Assembly: GCA_937894675.1 (NCBI GenBank)
Contig: CALCQO010000037.1
Location: 1-18,838 of the forward strand
DNA: 18,838 nt
From: an uncultured Clostridia bacterium
GTDB taxonomy: Bacteria; Bacillota; Clostridia; Christensenellales; Aristaeellaceae
Reading direction: 5' to 3'
Made by a program: the position numbers and the translations under genes. Shown here piece by piece: positions 1 through 7,736 of the stretch. Below the pieces are notes generated by a model that had not been told where the DNA came from, did no database searches, and was given only the letters and a program-made list of their open reading frames with translations. Numbering within the stretch: position 1 is the stretch's first letter; each line of letters begins with the position of its first letter.

Positions 1-2257
1 CGCCTGTAATGACGTTAACGGAGGGGCGCTGGGTCGCCAGCACCAGGCAGATGCCTGCCGCACGGGCTTTGGCGGTCAGCCGTTTCACATATTCTTCCAC
101 CGCTTTGCCGCTGGTGGCAATCAAATCGGCCATTTCATCAATAATCATGACAATCCGCGGCATCTTTTCCTCATCAGGCCCGATGCGCCGGTTGTAATTG
201 TCAATGTTGCGCACATTGTGCACCTGCATCTTCTGGTAGCGCTCGTCCATTTCCTCGCACAGCCACTCCAGGGCCGCCACCACCTTTTTGTCATCGGTGA
301 TAACGGGCAGCAGCAGATGCGGGCAGCCGTTGTAGGGCTGCAGTTCCACAAACTTGGGGTCTACCAGAATCAGGCGCACATCCTGCGGGGAGGAGCGGTA
401 CAAAAGGCTGGTGATGATGCTGTTGATGCAGACAGACTTTCCGCTGCCCGTGGCGCCTGCAATCAGCAGGTGGGGCATGTCCATTAAATCGCACAGAATG
501 GGAGAGCCGGCAATGTCCTTGCCCAGCGCTACCGTGGTGGGGGATTTGTTTTCCATCATTTTCGGCGAGGTAAGCACCTCGTTTAAAAAGACGGTTGTCG
601 CCTTCTCGTTGGATACCTCAATGCCGATTAAGGGCGTACCGGGGATGGGAATCTCGGCGCGGACGGGGCTTTTAGCCAGCAATTCCACGGACAGGTTGTC
701 CATCAGATTGCGCAGGCGGTTGACATTAACCCCTTCCCCCAGCCTGATAGCAAAACGGGTTATTGCCGGGCCATGGACAATCTGCTGCACATGCACCTGA
801 ATACCGAAGCTATTGAGAGTTTGGACGATCTTTTCCGCCCGCTTGCCGTCCTCTTCGGAGTGATCCACCTGATTGTCCGCAGGCGGCGCGGACAGCAGGC
901 GCAGGGGCGGCTTTTCATAGTCGTCCCTTGGCAGCTCGATCTGCTTATGAACAGGCCCCTTATGGTTGGTGCCATCCAGGGAAGAAGGGTTCAAGGGTTT
1001 TGGCTTTTGGGGAATGGCGACACGCTGCCCCAGTTCCACCGCGGGGGCTGTATGCACTTCCTGCACTTTACCGGGGACAGGCCGCGCAGGCAGCTCCTCT
1101 TCCCAAGGCAGGGATGGGCTATCTTCCTGAACCTCAACCGCCGCTTCGGGTTTGACGGGCGGTGTTTCAACAGGCAAAGTCGGAATGGTTTTCGGAGGCT
1201 CCAATATGACTGGGGGCTTGGATATAATTTGCTCCGGAAAGGGTTTCTCCTCCACCATGCGCCTGTTTACAGGCGGTACGGCTGGTTCAGGCATCAGCTC
1301 CCTGGTCTGCTGATAAATGGTATCCATATCGCTGGAAACAGCCGTGAATCCGGCATCCTCCTGCACAGGGGGGATATAGGCTTCCCGGCTGACAGCCGGC
1401 ACATGGGGCGCCTGGTATTCCACCGGCTTCTGCTGCTGATAAGCTGTGTAAGCTGGTTCTTTTACGGCGGCCGGGGAGGCTTGATAAACCGGTTCCCGCC
1501 ATTCCCGCGCCACATCAGCAGGCTGGGAAGGATACGCAGGTTCCGCGTATTCTTCTGTGTCTTGATATTCCTGCTCCTGCGCCGGTATAGCTTCCGCCTG
1601 CTGTTGGGGCTGAACCGCGGCTCCGCCATTCCTGCGCTTCTCGTTGAAATCCTGAACGACCTGGATGGGGTTCACCCGGATCATCAGGAAAAACAGAATC
1701 AGCAAGATTAAAACAAGCAGGGTGACAGAGCCCGCGATGCCCAGCATGCGCCAGAAGGGATAGGCAATCAGCATGCCCAGCAGCCCTCCGCCGGGCAGCG
1801 GATCGATGCGCCCGTCATACTGGCGGAAAGCGCTGGCAAGGTATGCCCCCATGCCGCCGGGCTCAGGGGTTTTTACATAGTTCAGGTTCAGGTTATGGAT
1901 ATAGGCCATCAAAGTACCGTATCCCTGGACGGATGTTATGATGGTGATAAAGGCCAGCAGACTCAGATAAAAGGCGAAGGCCAGCAGCACCAGCCTGAAG
2001 GATACGCTGCGTTTGGCGGATAGACAAAGCAGCGCCCCCAGCCAAATCAGCATAAAAGGAAGGGCGTGATACAAAACGCCCCCCAGTCCAATGGTGGTGC
2101 TTTTCAAAATGGATAAAGAAATGGAGGTTGTCTGGGCAAAGATGCCAATCAGGCACGCGACGCCAAAGGTGAGTACCAGAATACCCACCGCCAGCATCAA
2201 TGTGCCCGCTCGGTCTGTGGAGCGTATATTCTGCTGTGATTTGTTTTTTGTCGTCAA
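1..2257 (-). CDS. ftsK: FtsK/SpoIIIE DNA translocase (3' part outside window)
   Basis: Membrane-anchored ATPase that pumps double-stranded DNA through the division or sporulation septum. I translated 752 codons before the window edge. Residues 1-200 carry about four membrane segments (about 19-40, 57-79, 88-110, 173-193). Residues 205-430 form a Pro/Gln/Glu-rich linker. The motor follows, with Walker A GATGSGKS (Lys607) and Walker B IVMIIDEMADL (Asp707, Glu708), ending just after ATQRPSVNVITG. The C-terminal motor end and the gamma (DNA-reading) domain lie outside. The start is TTG at 2257, chosen because AGGAG sits 7 nt upstream and the frame opens directly into MTTKNKSQQN and the first helix; no ATG gives the full membrane domain. 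The TTG overlaps the stop of the upstream gene (TTGA), suggesting translational coupling. Whether it serves division or sporulation cannot be told from the sequence. Confidence 0.97.
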   Translation of the reverse strand, partial: MTTKNKSQQNIRSTDRAGTLMLAVGILVLTFGVACLIGIFAQTTSISLSILKSTTIGLGGVLYHALPFMLIWLGALLCLSAKRSVSFRLVLLAFAFYLSLLAFITIITSVQGYGTLMAYIHNLNLNYVKTPEPGGMGAYLASAFRQYDGRIDPLPGGGLLGMLIAYPFWRMLGIAGSVTLLVLILLILFFLMIRVNPIQVVQDFNEKRRNGGAAVQPQQQAEAIPAQEQEYQDTEEYAEPAYPSQPADVAREWREPVYQASPAAVKEPAYTAYQQQKPVEYQAPHVPAVSREAYIPPVQEDAGFTAVSSDMDTIYQQTRELMPEPAVPPVNRRMVEEKPFPEQIISKPPVILEPPKTIPTLPVETPPVKPEAAVEVQEDSPSLPWEEELPARPVPGKVQEVHTAPAVELGQRVAIPQKPKPLNPSSLDGTNHKGPVHKQIELPRDDYEKPPLRLLSAPPADNQVDHSEEDGKRAEKIVQTLNSFGIQVHVQQIVHGPAITRFAIRLGEGVNVNRLRNLMDNLSVELLAKSPVRAEIPIPGTPLIGIEVSNEKATTVFLNEVLTSPKMMENKSPTTVALGKDIAGSPILCDLMDMPHLLIAGATGSGKSVCINSIITSLLYRSSPQDVRLILVDPKFVELQPYNGCPHLLLPVITDDKKVVAALEWLCEEMDERYQKMQVHNVRNIDNYNRRIGPDEEKMPRIVMIIDEMADLIATSGKAVEEYVKRLTAKARAAGICLVLATQRPSVNVITG

Positions 2258-3438
2258 GTGCTTTCTCCTAATGATGATTCTTTTGACAGATACACGCTTT
2301 GCAGGATGCCATCCGTATCAAAGTTCAGCATCAGCCGGTATTCCCCCATGGTGTAAAAGGAGGCTGTTCCTGCCACCATGGCGTATTGCGCAGCGGTATC
2401 AGCGTCCAGCGGCAGGGTGGTTTCGGGCTCTCCCAATACCTGAGCGACTGCTTGATTCTCCGTTCTGCCTGTTTCCAGCCCGAACAAACTGATGCGCCGG
2501 GTCAGGATGCCGGTAATTTCCTCCCCGCGGAAAGGAACGATCAGGGACACATCCCGGAACACCGCGTCCTCCAGCACATGCCGCTCCCCGGTGATGAAAG
2601 CTTCAGAATCCGTCAGTTCTTTATATTGCTGGGAAACCTCCCGGATGCTTTGACGCATCACCTTTGGTATGCCCGGCAGCATGCCGCCTGCCAACGTGCT
2701 TTCGATTAAACCCTTGGTTTCCGCGCTGACCTGGCTGCTTTTCCACGAATCCAGCGTGCCCAGCAGAGAGTCCTCCCCTGTTTGCAGTATGCCGGCCACT
2801 TCATAGAAGTAATAGCTGAACGCGCCTGCGCGCCCGGACAGCTGCGTGAAAGATTCCAAGGGATAGTACACACGGATGCCTGTGTCCGTCAGCATGACGC
2901 TGTCCAGCGGAACAGGAGCGGCGCCGGAGAGGTCCGAATAGGTAAAGGTATCCTTTTGAGAGATGTCCTCAACCCAGGCATCAAGATAATCTTGCGCCTT
3001 CTGTTTGTCCGTCCACAGAACATCCGGCGGAATCTCACTGCCGTCCGCCAGGCTGAACATCATGGGCGTCGCTGTGTATCCCAGGCGGCCGTTGGGCATT
3101 TTGCCTTCCGACAGAATGACCAGGGACAGAACGGCAGGCTGGCTTTCCTTCGTTAAAAGATAGGCTTCGCTTGATACCTGCACCCCTGTAGCGCCTTGTT
3201 GGGCGGGAGAGGTCATGGTTACTTCATGCAGGGCGATGCCGCCTTTTTCAAAAATGGCGCGGTTGATGGTGTCCTGCACAAAGGTATTAGGCAACCCTTG
3301 CAGCTGCGGATACCGCAGGCTGCTGCCGCCTTCTTTATTCTCGATATAGGTGATTTGCACGCCATCCTGCTGTGCAAGCGCGGAAGCCCCGCTTACCAGG
3401 ATGCAGACAAACAACAAGAGTGTCAGCGCTTTCTTCAT
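2254..3438 (-). CDS. Secreted RsiV-like (DUF4163/DUF3298-like) protein, function unknown
   Basis: The 394-residue product starts with a Sec signal peptide (MKK, hydrophobic 4-18, likely cleavage after ASALA near residue 22). Residues about 45-215 follow the DUF4163/DUF3298 pattern known from RsiV and PdaC: 'NTFVQDTINRAI', a tract resembling the family's y..tf.l.dG.e stretch (YTATPMMFSLADGSEI), and 'LTDTGIRVYYPLESF' with a following aromatic strand. Residues about 330-388 (VLGEPETTL ... EYRLMLNFDTDGILQSVYL) look like a small beta domain seen in many secreted Gram-positive proteins. No lipobox and no membrane anchor beyond the signal peptide are seen. ATG 3438 is chosen over the in-frame GTG at 3447 because that GTG lies inside the AGGAGG ribosome binding site (3452-3447). 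The gene has its own candidate promoter and overlaps ftsK by 4 nt. The domain assignment is by pattern only; the role is unknown. Confidence 0.85.
   Translation of the reverse strand: MKKALTLLLFVCILVSGASALAQQDGVQITYIENKEGGSSLRYPQLQGLPNTFVQDTINRAIFEKGGIALHEVTMTSPAQQGATGVQVSSEAYLLTKESQPAVLSLVILSEGKMPNGRLGYTATPMMFSLADGSEIPPDVLWTDKQKAQDYLDAWVEDISQKDTFTYSDLSGAAPVPLDSVMLTDTGIRVYYPLESFTQLSGRAGAFSYYFYEVAGILQTGEDSLLGTLDSWKSSQVSAETKGLIESTLAGGMLPGIPKVMRQSIREVSQQYKELTDSEAFITGERHVLEDAVFRDVSLIVPFRGEEITGILTRRISLFGLETGRTENQAVAQVLGEPETTLPLDADTAAQYAMVAGTASFYTMGEYRLMLNFDTDGILQSVYLSKESSLGEST
2255..2269 (-). promoter_or_regulatory. Ribosome binding site deciding the TTG start of ftsK
   Basis: On the minus strand TTAGGAG (core AGGAG at 2269-2265) is followed after 7 nt by TTG (2257-2255). 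The site lies within the last codons of the upstream secreted-protein gene, so ribosomes finishing that gene are placed on the ftsK start. The rare start codon together with the overlap would tie ftsK output to its neighbour (inference). Confidence 0.75.
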
Positions 3439-3458
3439 CTGTCCCACCTCCTGGCTTG

Positions 3459-3487
3459 ATTGTACAACAAAGCAGTGTTTGTTTCAA
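3459..3487 (-). promoter_or_regulatory. Candidate sigmaA-like promoter for the secreted protein and ftsK
   Basis: On the minus strand TTGAAA (3487-3482) and TACAAT (3464-3459) are separated by exactly 17 nt. The predicted transcript start (about 3452) falls at the ribosome binding site, giving a leader of only about 14 nt. The promoter sits in the 75-nt gap after the dUTPase gene, where I see no convincing terminator, so read-through from the pnp operon is also possible. Confidence 0.5.
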
Positions 3488-3513
3488 GAAAGCAACAAGC
3501 GGAAACAAAGCTG

Positions 3514-3891
3514 TTACAAATCTTGCTCCATCTCATGCAGGGCGTAACCGCTCTTCTTGCCTTTGCCTTGCTGGCGAAGTATGTTTTCTTTGTTTTTTTC
3601 CAGATACCGGGCGTATAAGTCCTGGGCGTCCATACCGCTGCGGATGCATAGGCTGACAAAGAAATGCAGGATATCCACCAGTTCTTCCTTCACCGCGTCC
3701 TTGTCCACTTCCTTTGGATTCTTCCACCATTTATAGTTGGTCTCATCCATCAGCTCCGCCATTTCCACAAACATGGCCATCATGTACCGCTGCATCCACT
3801 GGTCATCGTTCACCTGATCAAGCTTCCTGGTCCGGATAATCTCGTCATTAAACTGCTTTTGCAGGGCAAAGATCTCTTCCAATCTATCCAT
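3514..3891 (-). CDS. Dimeric (all-alpha) dUTPase / MazG-like NTP pyrophosphatase
   Basis: The 125-residue protein resembles the all-alpha NTP pyrophosphatase superfamily, dimeric dUTPase branch (dUTPase_2), which hydrolyses dUTP to dUMP and pyrophosphate and so keeps uracil out of DNA. Visible family features are the first metal-binding motif EMAELMDE (Glu43, Glu46, with Asp49/Glu50), the tract NYKWWK (52-57), the second motif EELVDILHFFVSL (Glu70, Asp73) and the tail ENILRQQGKGKKSGY (102-116). The length is somewhat short for the dimeric dUTPases, so a broader dNTP pyrophosphatase role is possible. ATG 3891 has GGAGG 6 nt upstream. The start overlaps the end of the M16 peptidase gene by 8 nt (ATGGATAG), so translation is probably coupled. 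Family assignment is strong; substrate is inferred. Confidence 0.85.
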   Translation of the reverse strand: MDRLEEIFALQKQFNDEIIRTRKLDQVNDDQWMQRYMMAMFVEMAELMDETNYKWWKNPKEVDKDAVKEELVDILHFFVSLCIRSGMDAQDLYARYLEKNKENILRQQGKGKKSGYALHEMEQDL

Positions 3892-5143
3892 TGTATGCCT
3901 CCAAATTATTTTTCAGCGCGGCGGCGTTTGGCCCGATGAAAGCCGCGCTAGGCTGCTGGGACAGGGTTTGATGGGCCAGGCGCAGGATATCCTCCCTAGT
4001 GATGGCATCTAGTTTGGTCAGCATTTCTTTTACAGGTATATCCCTATTGAAGATGAGCCAGTCATTGCCCATTTTCTGCATCCTGTTGTACGCGCTTTCC
4101 TGCGACAGAACAATGTTGGTTTTCAACAATATTTTAGTTTGATCCAGCTCCTTTTGCGTAACGCCCTCCTGAAGCAGCTTATCCGTTTCCTTTCGGATTT
4201 CCTTCAGCACCTTTACCGCGTTTGCGGGCGTCGCGGCCGCGTAAATGGAAAAGTCGCCGCAGCCCGGATAGGCGGTGGGAGCGGAGAATACGGTATAAAC
4301 AAGCGCCTGCTCTTCCCGGATGGTTTGAAAGAGGCGGGAGGACATGCCGCCGCCCAGGATATTGCCTAGGGCTGCCAACGCGTAACCATCCGGCGCGCCT
4401 TCCTCTACCCCGCGGTACCCCAGGCATAAGTGAGCCTGCTCGATCTGCCTGTCCGCCGCCAGCACAACAGGGGGCTGATTGGCCTGGTTTACTGGATAGG
4501 AAGCTTCCCCGCCCCCTGCCCAGTGGCCAAAAAGCCGCTGGGACAAGCTTTGCAGTTGCTCCAGCTCCACATTGCCCGCTACGGAGAGCAGGGCGTTTCT
4601 GGGCGCGTAATACCTGTTCTTAAAGGCGAGTAAATCTTCTTGTGTATAGGCGCTGATACCCGCTTTCTCCCCAAGGATGGGATGGGAGAGCGTGCCTTCG
4701 CCATAGAGCGCCATGTTCATCATATCGAATATGATTTCCTCCGGCATGTCCTCCACCATGGCGATTTCTTCCAGGATGACGCCCCGTTCCTTCTCTATAT
4801 CCCCTTTGTCCATCAAAGAATTGCAGGTGATATCGGCAAGTAGCTCCAACCCCTGGGGCATCTCCTCATCCAGCATCCTGGCATAGTACACAGTGGAGGT
4901 TCTGCCAGTGGCGGCATTTACCTGGCCGCCAATCGCGTCCATATCTTCCGCTAGCTGCCTGGCGCTGCGGCTTGACGTACCCTTGAAGGCCATATGTTCC
5001 AGCATATGGGATAAGCCCTTTTCGCCGGGCTTTTCCATCATGGCGCCTGTCTTGATCCATACCCCCGCGGAAACGGAGTTCAGGGTGGGAAGTACCTCTG
5101 CCACCACGCGAAGGCCGTTGGATAGAGTAAAAGTCTGCGTCAT
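3884..5143 (-). CDS. M16 family zinc metallopeptidase (MlpA/YmxG-like)
   Basis: The 419-residue protein belongs to the insulinase/processing-peptidase family. The zinc-binding inverted motif is intact: HMLEH at 46-50 (His46 and His50 as ligands, Glu49 catalytic) and the downstream glutamate in VILEEI (Glu125/126). The second half carries the SSRLFQTIREEQALVY tract typical of the inactive partner domain that closes over the substrate. There is no signal peptide, so it is probably cytoplasmic. The length matches the roughly 410-420 residues of Bacillus MlpA (YmxG), which also lies downstream of pnpA, so orthology is likely. The start ATG 5143 has AAAGGA a few nt upstream. A perfect stem-loop lies just before this ribosome binding site. 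The natural substrate is not known from the sequence. Confidence 0.95.
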   Translation of the reverse strand: MTQTFTLSNGLRVVAEVLPTLNSVSAGVWIKTGAMMEKPGEKGLSHMLEHMAFKGTSSRSARQLAEDMDAIGGQVNAATGRTSTVYYARMLDEEMPQGLELLADITCNSLMDKGDIEKERGVILEEIAMVEDMPEEIIFDMMNMALYGEGTLSHPILGEKAGISAYTQEDLLAFKNRYYAPRNALLSVAGNVELEQLQSLSQRLFGHWAGGGEASYPVNQANQPPVVLAADRQIEQAHLCLGYRGVEEGAPDGYALAALGNILGGGMSSRLFQTIREEQALVYTVFSAPTAYPGCGDFSIYAAATPANAVKVLKEIRKETDKLLQEGVTQKELDQTKILLKTNIVLSQESAYNRMQKMGNDWLIFNRDIPVKEMLTKLDAITREDILRLAHQTLSQQPSAAFIGPNAAALKNNLEAYNG

Positions 5144-5158
5144 ACAATCCTTTCATGC

Positions 5159-5191
5159 AACAAGACCTGCGCTTGCCGTGCAGGTCTTGTT
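5159..5191 (-). other. Perfect 12-bp stem-loop between pnp and the M16 peptidase gene
   Basis: Arms AACAAGACCTGC (5159-5170) and GCAGGTCTTGTT (5180-5191) pair perfectly around a 9-nt loop. In the minus-strand transcript it lies 21 nt after the pnp stop and ends about 8 nt before the M16 ribosome binding site. The 3' arm ends in TCTTGTT but no run of T follows, so it is a weak terminator candidate; it may act as a 3' stabiliser or processing site. It is the only sizeable structure in this 69-nt gap. Confidence 0.7.
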
Positions 5192-5212
5192 ACAAGTGTT
5201 CCCTTAACGGGC

Positions 5213-7381
5213 TTACTGGTTATGCTGACCGCTGCGGCCATCGCGGCGCGGCGGACGGTTCCTGTCGCCGGTAGGACGGCTCATACGGTTCTGGTTGTAC
5301 ACGATGTCGGTACGCAGCAGGTTGACGCGGCCCTGGGAGTCGATTTCCGCGACCTTCACTTCGACCTCGTCGCCGATGTTGAGGACATCCTCAACCTTTT
5401 CCACGCGCTCGTTGGCCATCTTGGAAATGTGCAGCAGACCATCCTTGCCGGGCAGCAGTTCGATGAAGGCGCCCATATTGCTCAGGATGCGCACGACTCG
5501 GCCCTGATAGACCTCGCCTACTTCCACGTCCTTGGCGATGCCTTCGATAATTCTGCGCGCCTTAGCGGCGGCTTCCTCATCGGGGGTGGCAATGGCGACG
5601 CGGCCGTCATCCTCAATATCAATCTTGACACCGGTCTCGGCGATGATTTTATTGATCATCTTGCCGCCCGGCCCGATGACTTCGCGGATCTTGTCGGGGT
5701 TGATGGTAAAGGTCATGATCTTGGGGGCATACTTGCTCAGCTGCGCTCTGGGCTGAGGCATGGCCTGCAGCATAACTTCCAGGATATGCAGGCGGCTAGC
5801 CAGGGCTTGTTCCAGCGCCCTTTGCAGAATGGGCTTGTCGATGCCCTTGATTTTGATATCCATCTGGATGGCGGTGATGCCGTTCATGGTGCCGGCAACT
5901 TTAAAGTCCATATCCCCCAGGAAGTCTTCCAGACCCTGGATATCGGTCAGGACGGCCACGTTGCCGGTTTTCTCATCCTTAATCAGGCCCATGGCGACGC
6001 CCGCGACCGGCGCTTTGATGTTGACGCCGGCGTCCATCAGGGACAGGGTGCTGCCGCACACAGAGGCCATGGAAGAGGAGCCGTTGCTGGACAGAATTTC
6101 GCTGACCAGCCGGAGGGCGTAGGGAAAGTCTTCTTCAGAGGGGATGACAGGCTCCAGCGCCCGCTCCGCCAACGCGCCGTGGCCGATTTCGCGGCGGCCG
6201 GGAGAACGCATGCGGCCCGCTTCGCCGGTGGCGTAGGGGGGCATGTTGTAGTGGTGAATGTAGCGTTTGGAATCCTCGTTGGAGAGGCCGTCCAGCACCT
6301 GCACTTCGCGAAGGGAGCCCAGGGTGGTTACGGTTAAAGCCTGGGTCTGGCCGCGGGTAAACACGGCGCTGCCGTGGGTGCGGGGAAGAACGCCGGTCTC
6401 GCACCAGATGGGACGGACTTCTTCCTGCTTACGGCCATCGGGGCGGATGCCCTGGTCGATGATCTTGCGGCGCATGACTTCTTTGTTCAGATAATACAGT
6501 GCGTCGGATACTTCCCCTTCGCGGCCTTCAAACTGGGCGGCGAAATGCTCCTTGACTTCCTTCTTTACCTGCTCCTCGCGCTGATGGCGCTCGGCACGCT
6601 CGAAGGACTCGAAGGACCAGACTGCCTTGTCGTAAGCAAAATCCCGCACTGCCTGGGCGATATCCTCGCCGGTGGTAACCAGGGGATACTCCTTCTTGGG
6701 AACGCCGATTTCGTCGACAATCTTCTCCTGGAAGGCTACCAGTTCCTTTATTGCCTCATGGGCGAACAGGATGGCTTCCAGCATCGCTTCCTCGGAGATT
6801 TCATTGGCGCCAGCTTCCACCATCATGATGGCGTCCTTGGTGCCGGAAACAACCAGGTGCAAATCGCTCTTTTCCCGCTGGGCTTCGTCGGGGTTGAGCA
6901 CCAGCTGCCCGTCCACACGGCCAACCAGCACGGAACCGGTGGGGCCGTCCCACGGAATCTCGCTGATGCACAGGGCGATGGATGAGCCAATCATAGCGGG
7001 GATTTCCGGGGGGTTGTTGGTGTCCACCGACAGGGCGGTGGCGACAACCTGTACGTCATTGCGCATGCCCTTGGGGAAGAGCGGGCGCAGGGGACGGTCA
7101 ATCAGGCGGCAGGTCAGGATGGCTTTTTCCGTGGGGCGCCCTTCACGCTTGATGAAGCCGCCGGGAATCTTACCAACAGCGTAATGCTTCTCTTCGTAAT
7201 CCACGCTCAGCGGGAAGAAATCCACGCCTTCGCGAATCTGTTCGGATACCGTCGCGTTGACCATGATGACGGTGTCTCCGTAGTGGACCAGGACAGAGCC
7301 TGCGGCTTGCTCGGCATACTTGCCAAATTCCAGCGTCAGCGGCCTTCCGGCGAAATCCATTGTGTACTTCTTGTGTTCCAT
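5213..7381 (-). CDS. pnp: Polyribonucleotide nucleotidyltransferase (PNPase)
   Basis: The 722-residue 3'-to-5' exoribonuclease uses phosphate to release nucleoside diphosphates and works in mRNA turnover as a trimer. Domains in order: first RNase PH domain (about 10-145), helical linker (about 235-305), second RNase PH domain (about 312-545) with the catalytic tract FLGDMDFKVAGT (Asp490, Asp492), KH domain (about 556-617, motif IGPGGK at 569-574), S1 domain (about 620-691, GEVYQGRV start). A short basic tail (GDRNRPPRRDGRSGQHNQ) follows. ATG 7381 is preferred over the ATG 36 nt upstream because AAGGAG sits directly before it and the family begins at this point. rpsO lies upstream, as in most bacteria, separated by a terminator and a leader hairpin. 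All motifs are intact. Confidence 0.99.
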   Translation of the reverse strand: MEHKKYTMDFAGRPLTLEFGKYAEQAAGSVLVHYGDTVIMVNATVSEQIREGVDFFPLSVDYEEKHYAVGKIPGGFIKREGRPTEKAILTCRLIDRPLRPLFPKGMRNDVQVVATALSVDTNNPPEIPAMIGSSIALCISEIPWDGPTGSVLVGRVDGQLVLNPDEAQREKSDLHLVVSGTKDAIMMVEAGANEISEEAMLEAILFAHEAIKELVAFQEKIVDEIGVPKKEYPLVTTGEDIAQAVRDFAYDKAVWSFESFERAERHQREEQVKKEVKEHFAAQFEGREGEVSDALYYLNKEVMRRKIIDQGIRPDGRKQEEVRPIWCETGVLPRTHGSAVFTRGQTQALTVTTLGSLREVQVLDGLSNEDSKRYIHHYNMPPYATGEAGRMRSPGRREIGHGALAERALEPVIPSEEDFPYALRLVSEILSSNGSSSMASVCGSTLSLMDAGVNIKAPVAGVAMGLIKDEKTGNVAVLTDIQGLEDFLGDMDFKVAGTMNGITAIQMDIKIKGIDKPILQRALEQALASRLHILEVMLQAMPQPRAQLSKYAPKIMTFTINPDKIREVIGPGGKMINKIIAETGVKIDIEDDGRVAIATPDEEAAAKARRIIEGIAKDVEVGEVYQGRVVRILSNMGAFIELLPGKDGLLHISKMANERVEKVEDVLNIGDEVEVKVAEIDSQGRVNLLRTDIVYNQNRMSRPTGDRNRPPRRDGRSGQHNQ

Positions 7382-7401
7382 GTTACTCCTTTTCTCCTCA
7401 C

Positions 7402-7420
7402 GGCTCGCTGAAAGCAAGCC
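7402..7420 (-). promoter_or_regulatory. Stem-loop in the pnp leader
   Basis: In the minus-strand transcript GGCTTGCT and AGCGAGCC pair (8 bp, one T.G wobble) around a 3-nt loop, about 20 nt before the pnp start. E. coli pnp has a leader hairpin cut by RNase III for autocontrol; a similar role here is inference. No -10/-35 pair is evident between the rpsO terminator and pnp. Confidence 0.5.
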
Positions 7421-7428
7421 TCACTTCT

Positions 7429-7464
7429 AAAAAAGTCGGAAAAACAGCGAACCGTTTTCCCGAC
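7429..7464 (-). terminator. Intrinsic terminator/attenuator after rpsO
   Basis: On the minus strand GTCGGGAAAAC (7464-7454), an 8-nt loop and GTTTTTCCGAC (7445-7435) form an 11-bp stem with one G.T wobble. Six T (7434-7429) follow directly. It lies just after the rpsO stop and before pnp, like the rpsO terminator of E. coli. As I see no separate pnp promoter, pnp is probably expressed by read-through. Confidence 0.85.
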
Positions 7465-7472
7465 CAGTTTTT

Positions 7473-7736
7473 TCACTTGCGCAGGTTCAGTTGTGCAATC
7501 AGTGTACGGTAGCGCTCAATGTCGGTGCGCATCAGATAATCCAGCAGTCCGCGGCGCTGACCGACCATCAGCAGCAGCCCCCGGCGGCTGTGGTGATCCT
7601 TCTTGTTGAGTTTCAGATGCTCGTTCAAGTGATTGATGCGTTCCGTCAGCAGAGCTACCTGAACTTCGGGGGAACCAGTGTCACCTTCGCTGCGGGCATA
7701 GGTCTTGATGATTTCCGTTTTGCGTTCCTTGTTCAT
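7473..7736 (-). CDS. rpsO: 30S ribosomal protein S15
   Basis: The 87-residue protein binds 16S rRNA early in assembly of the 30S platform. It has the typical length and the recognisable tracts GDTGSPEVQVALLTERI (18-34), LNEHLKLNKKDHHSRRGL (37-54) and VGQRRGLLDYL (58-68), which hold the rRNA-contacting residues. ATG 7736 has AGGAGG 6 nt upstream. It has its own strong promoter and a roughly 93-nt leader, and is followed by an intrinsic terminator and pnp. Repression by S15 binding to its own leader is known in several bacteria and is plausible here. Confidence 0.99.
   Translation of the reverse strand: MNKERKTEIIKTYARSEGDTGSPEVQVALLTERINHLNEHLKLNKKDHHSRRGLLLMVGQRRGLLDYLMRTDIERYRTLIAQLNLRK

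Noticed and set aside
773..1711. Long plus-strand open frame (312 codons) opposite ftsK
   Set aside because: It lies entirely opposite the ftsK linker and motor, and its translation is Arg/Leu/Gly-rich with no family pattern.
3439..3447. GTG start for the RsiV-like gene
   Set aside because: The GTG is part of the AGGAGG ribosome binding site for the ATG at 3438.
5222..6337. Plus-strand open frame of 371 codons opposite pnp
   Set aside because: It mirrors the strongly conserved pnp frame; its His/Asp/Val-rich translation has no domain and no start signal was identified.
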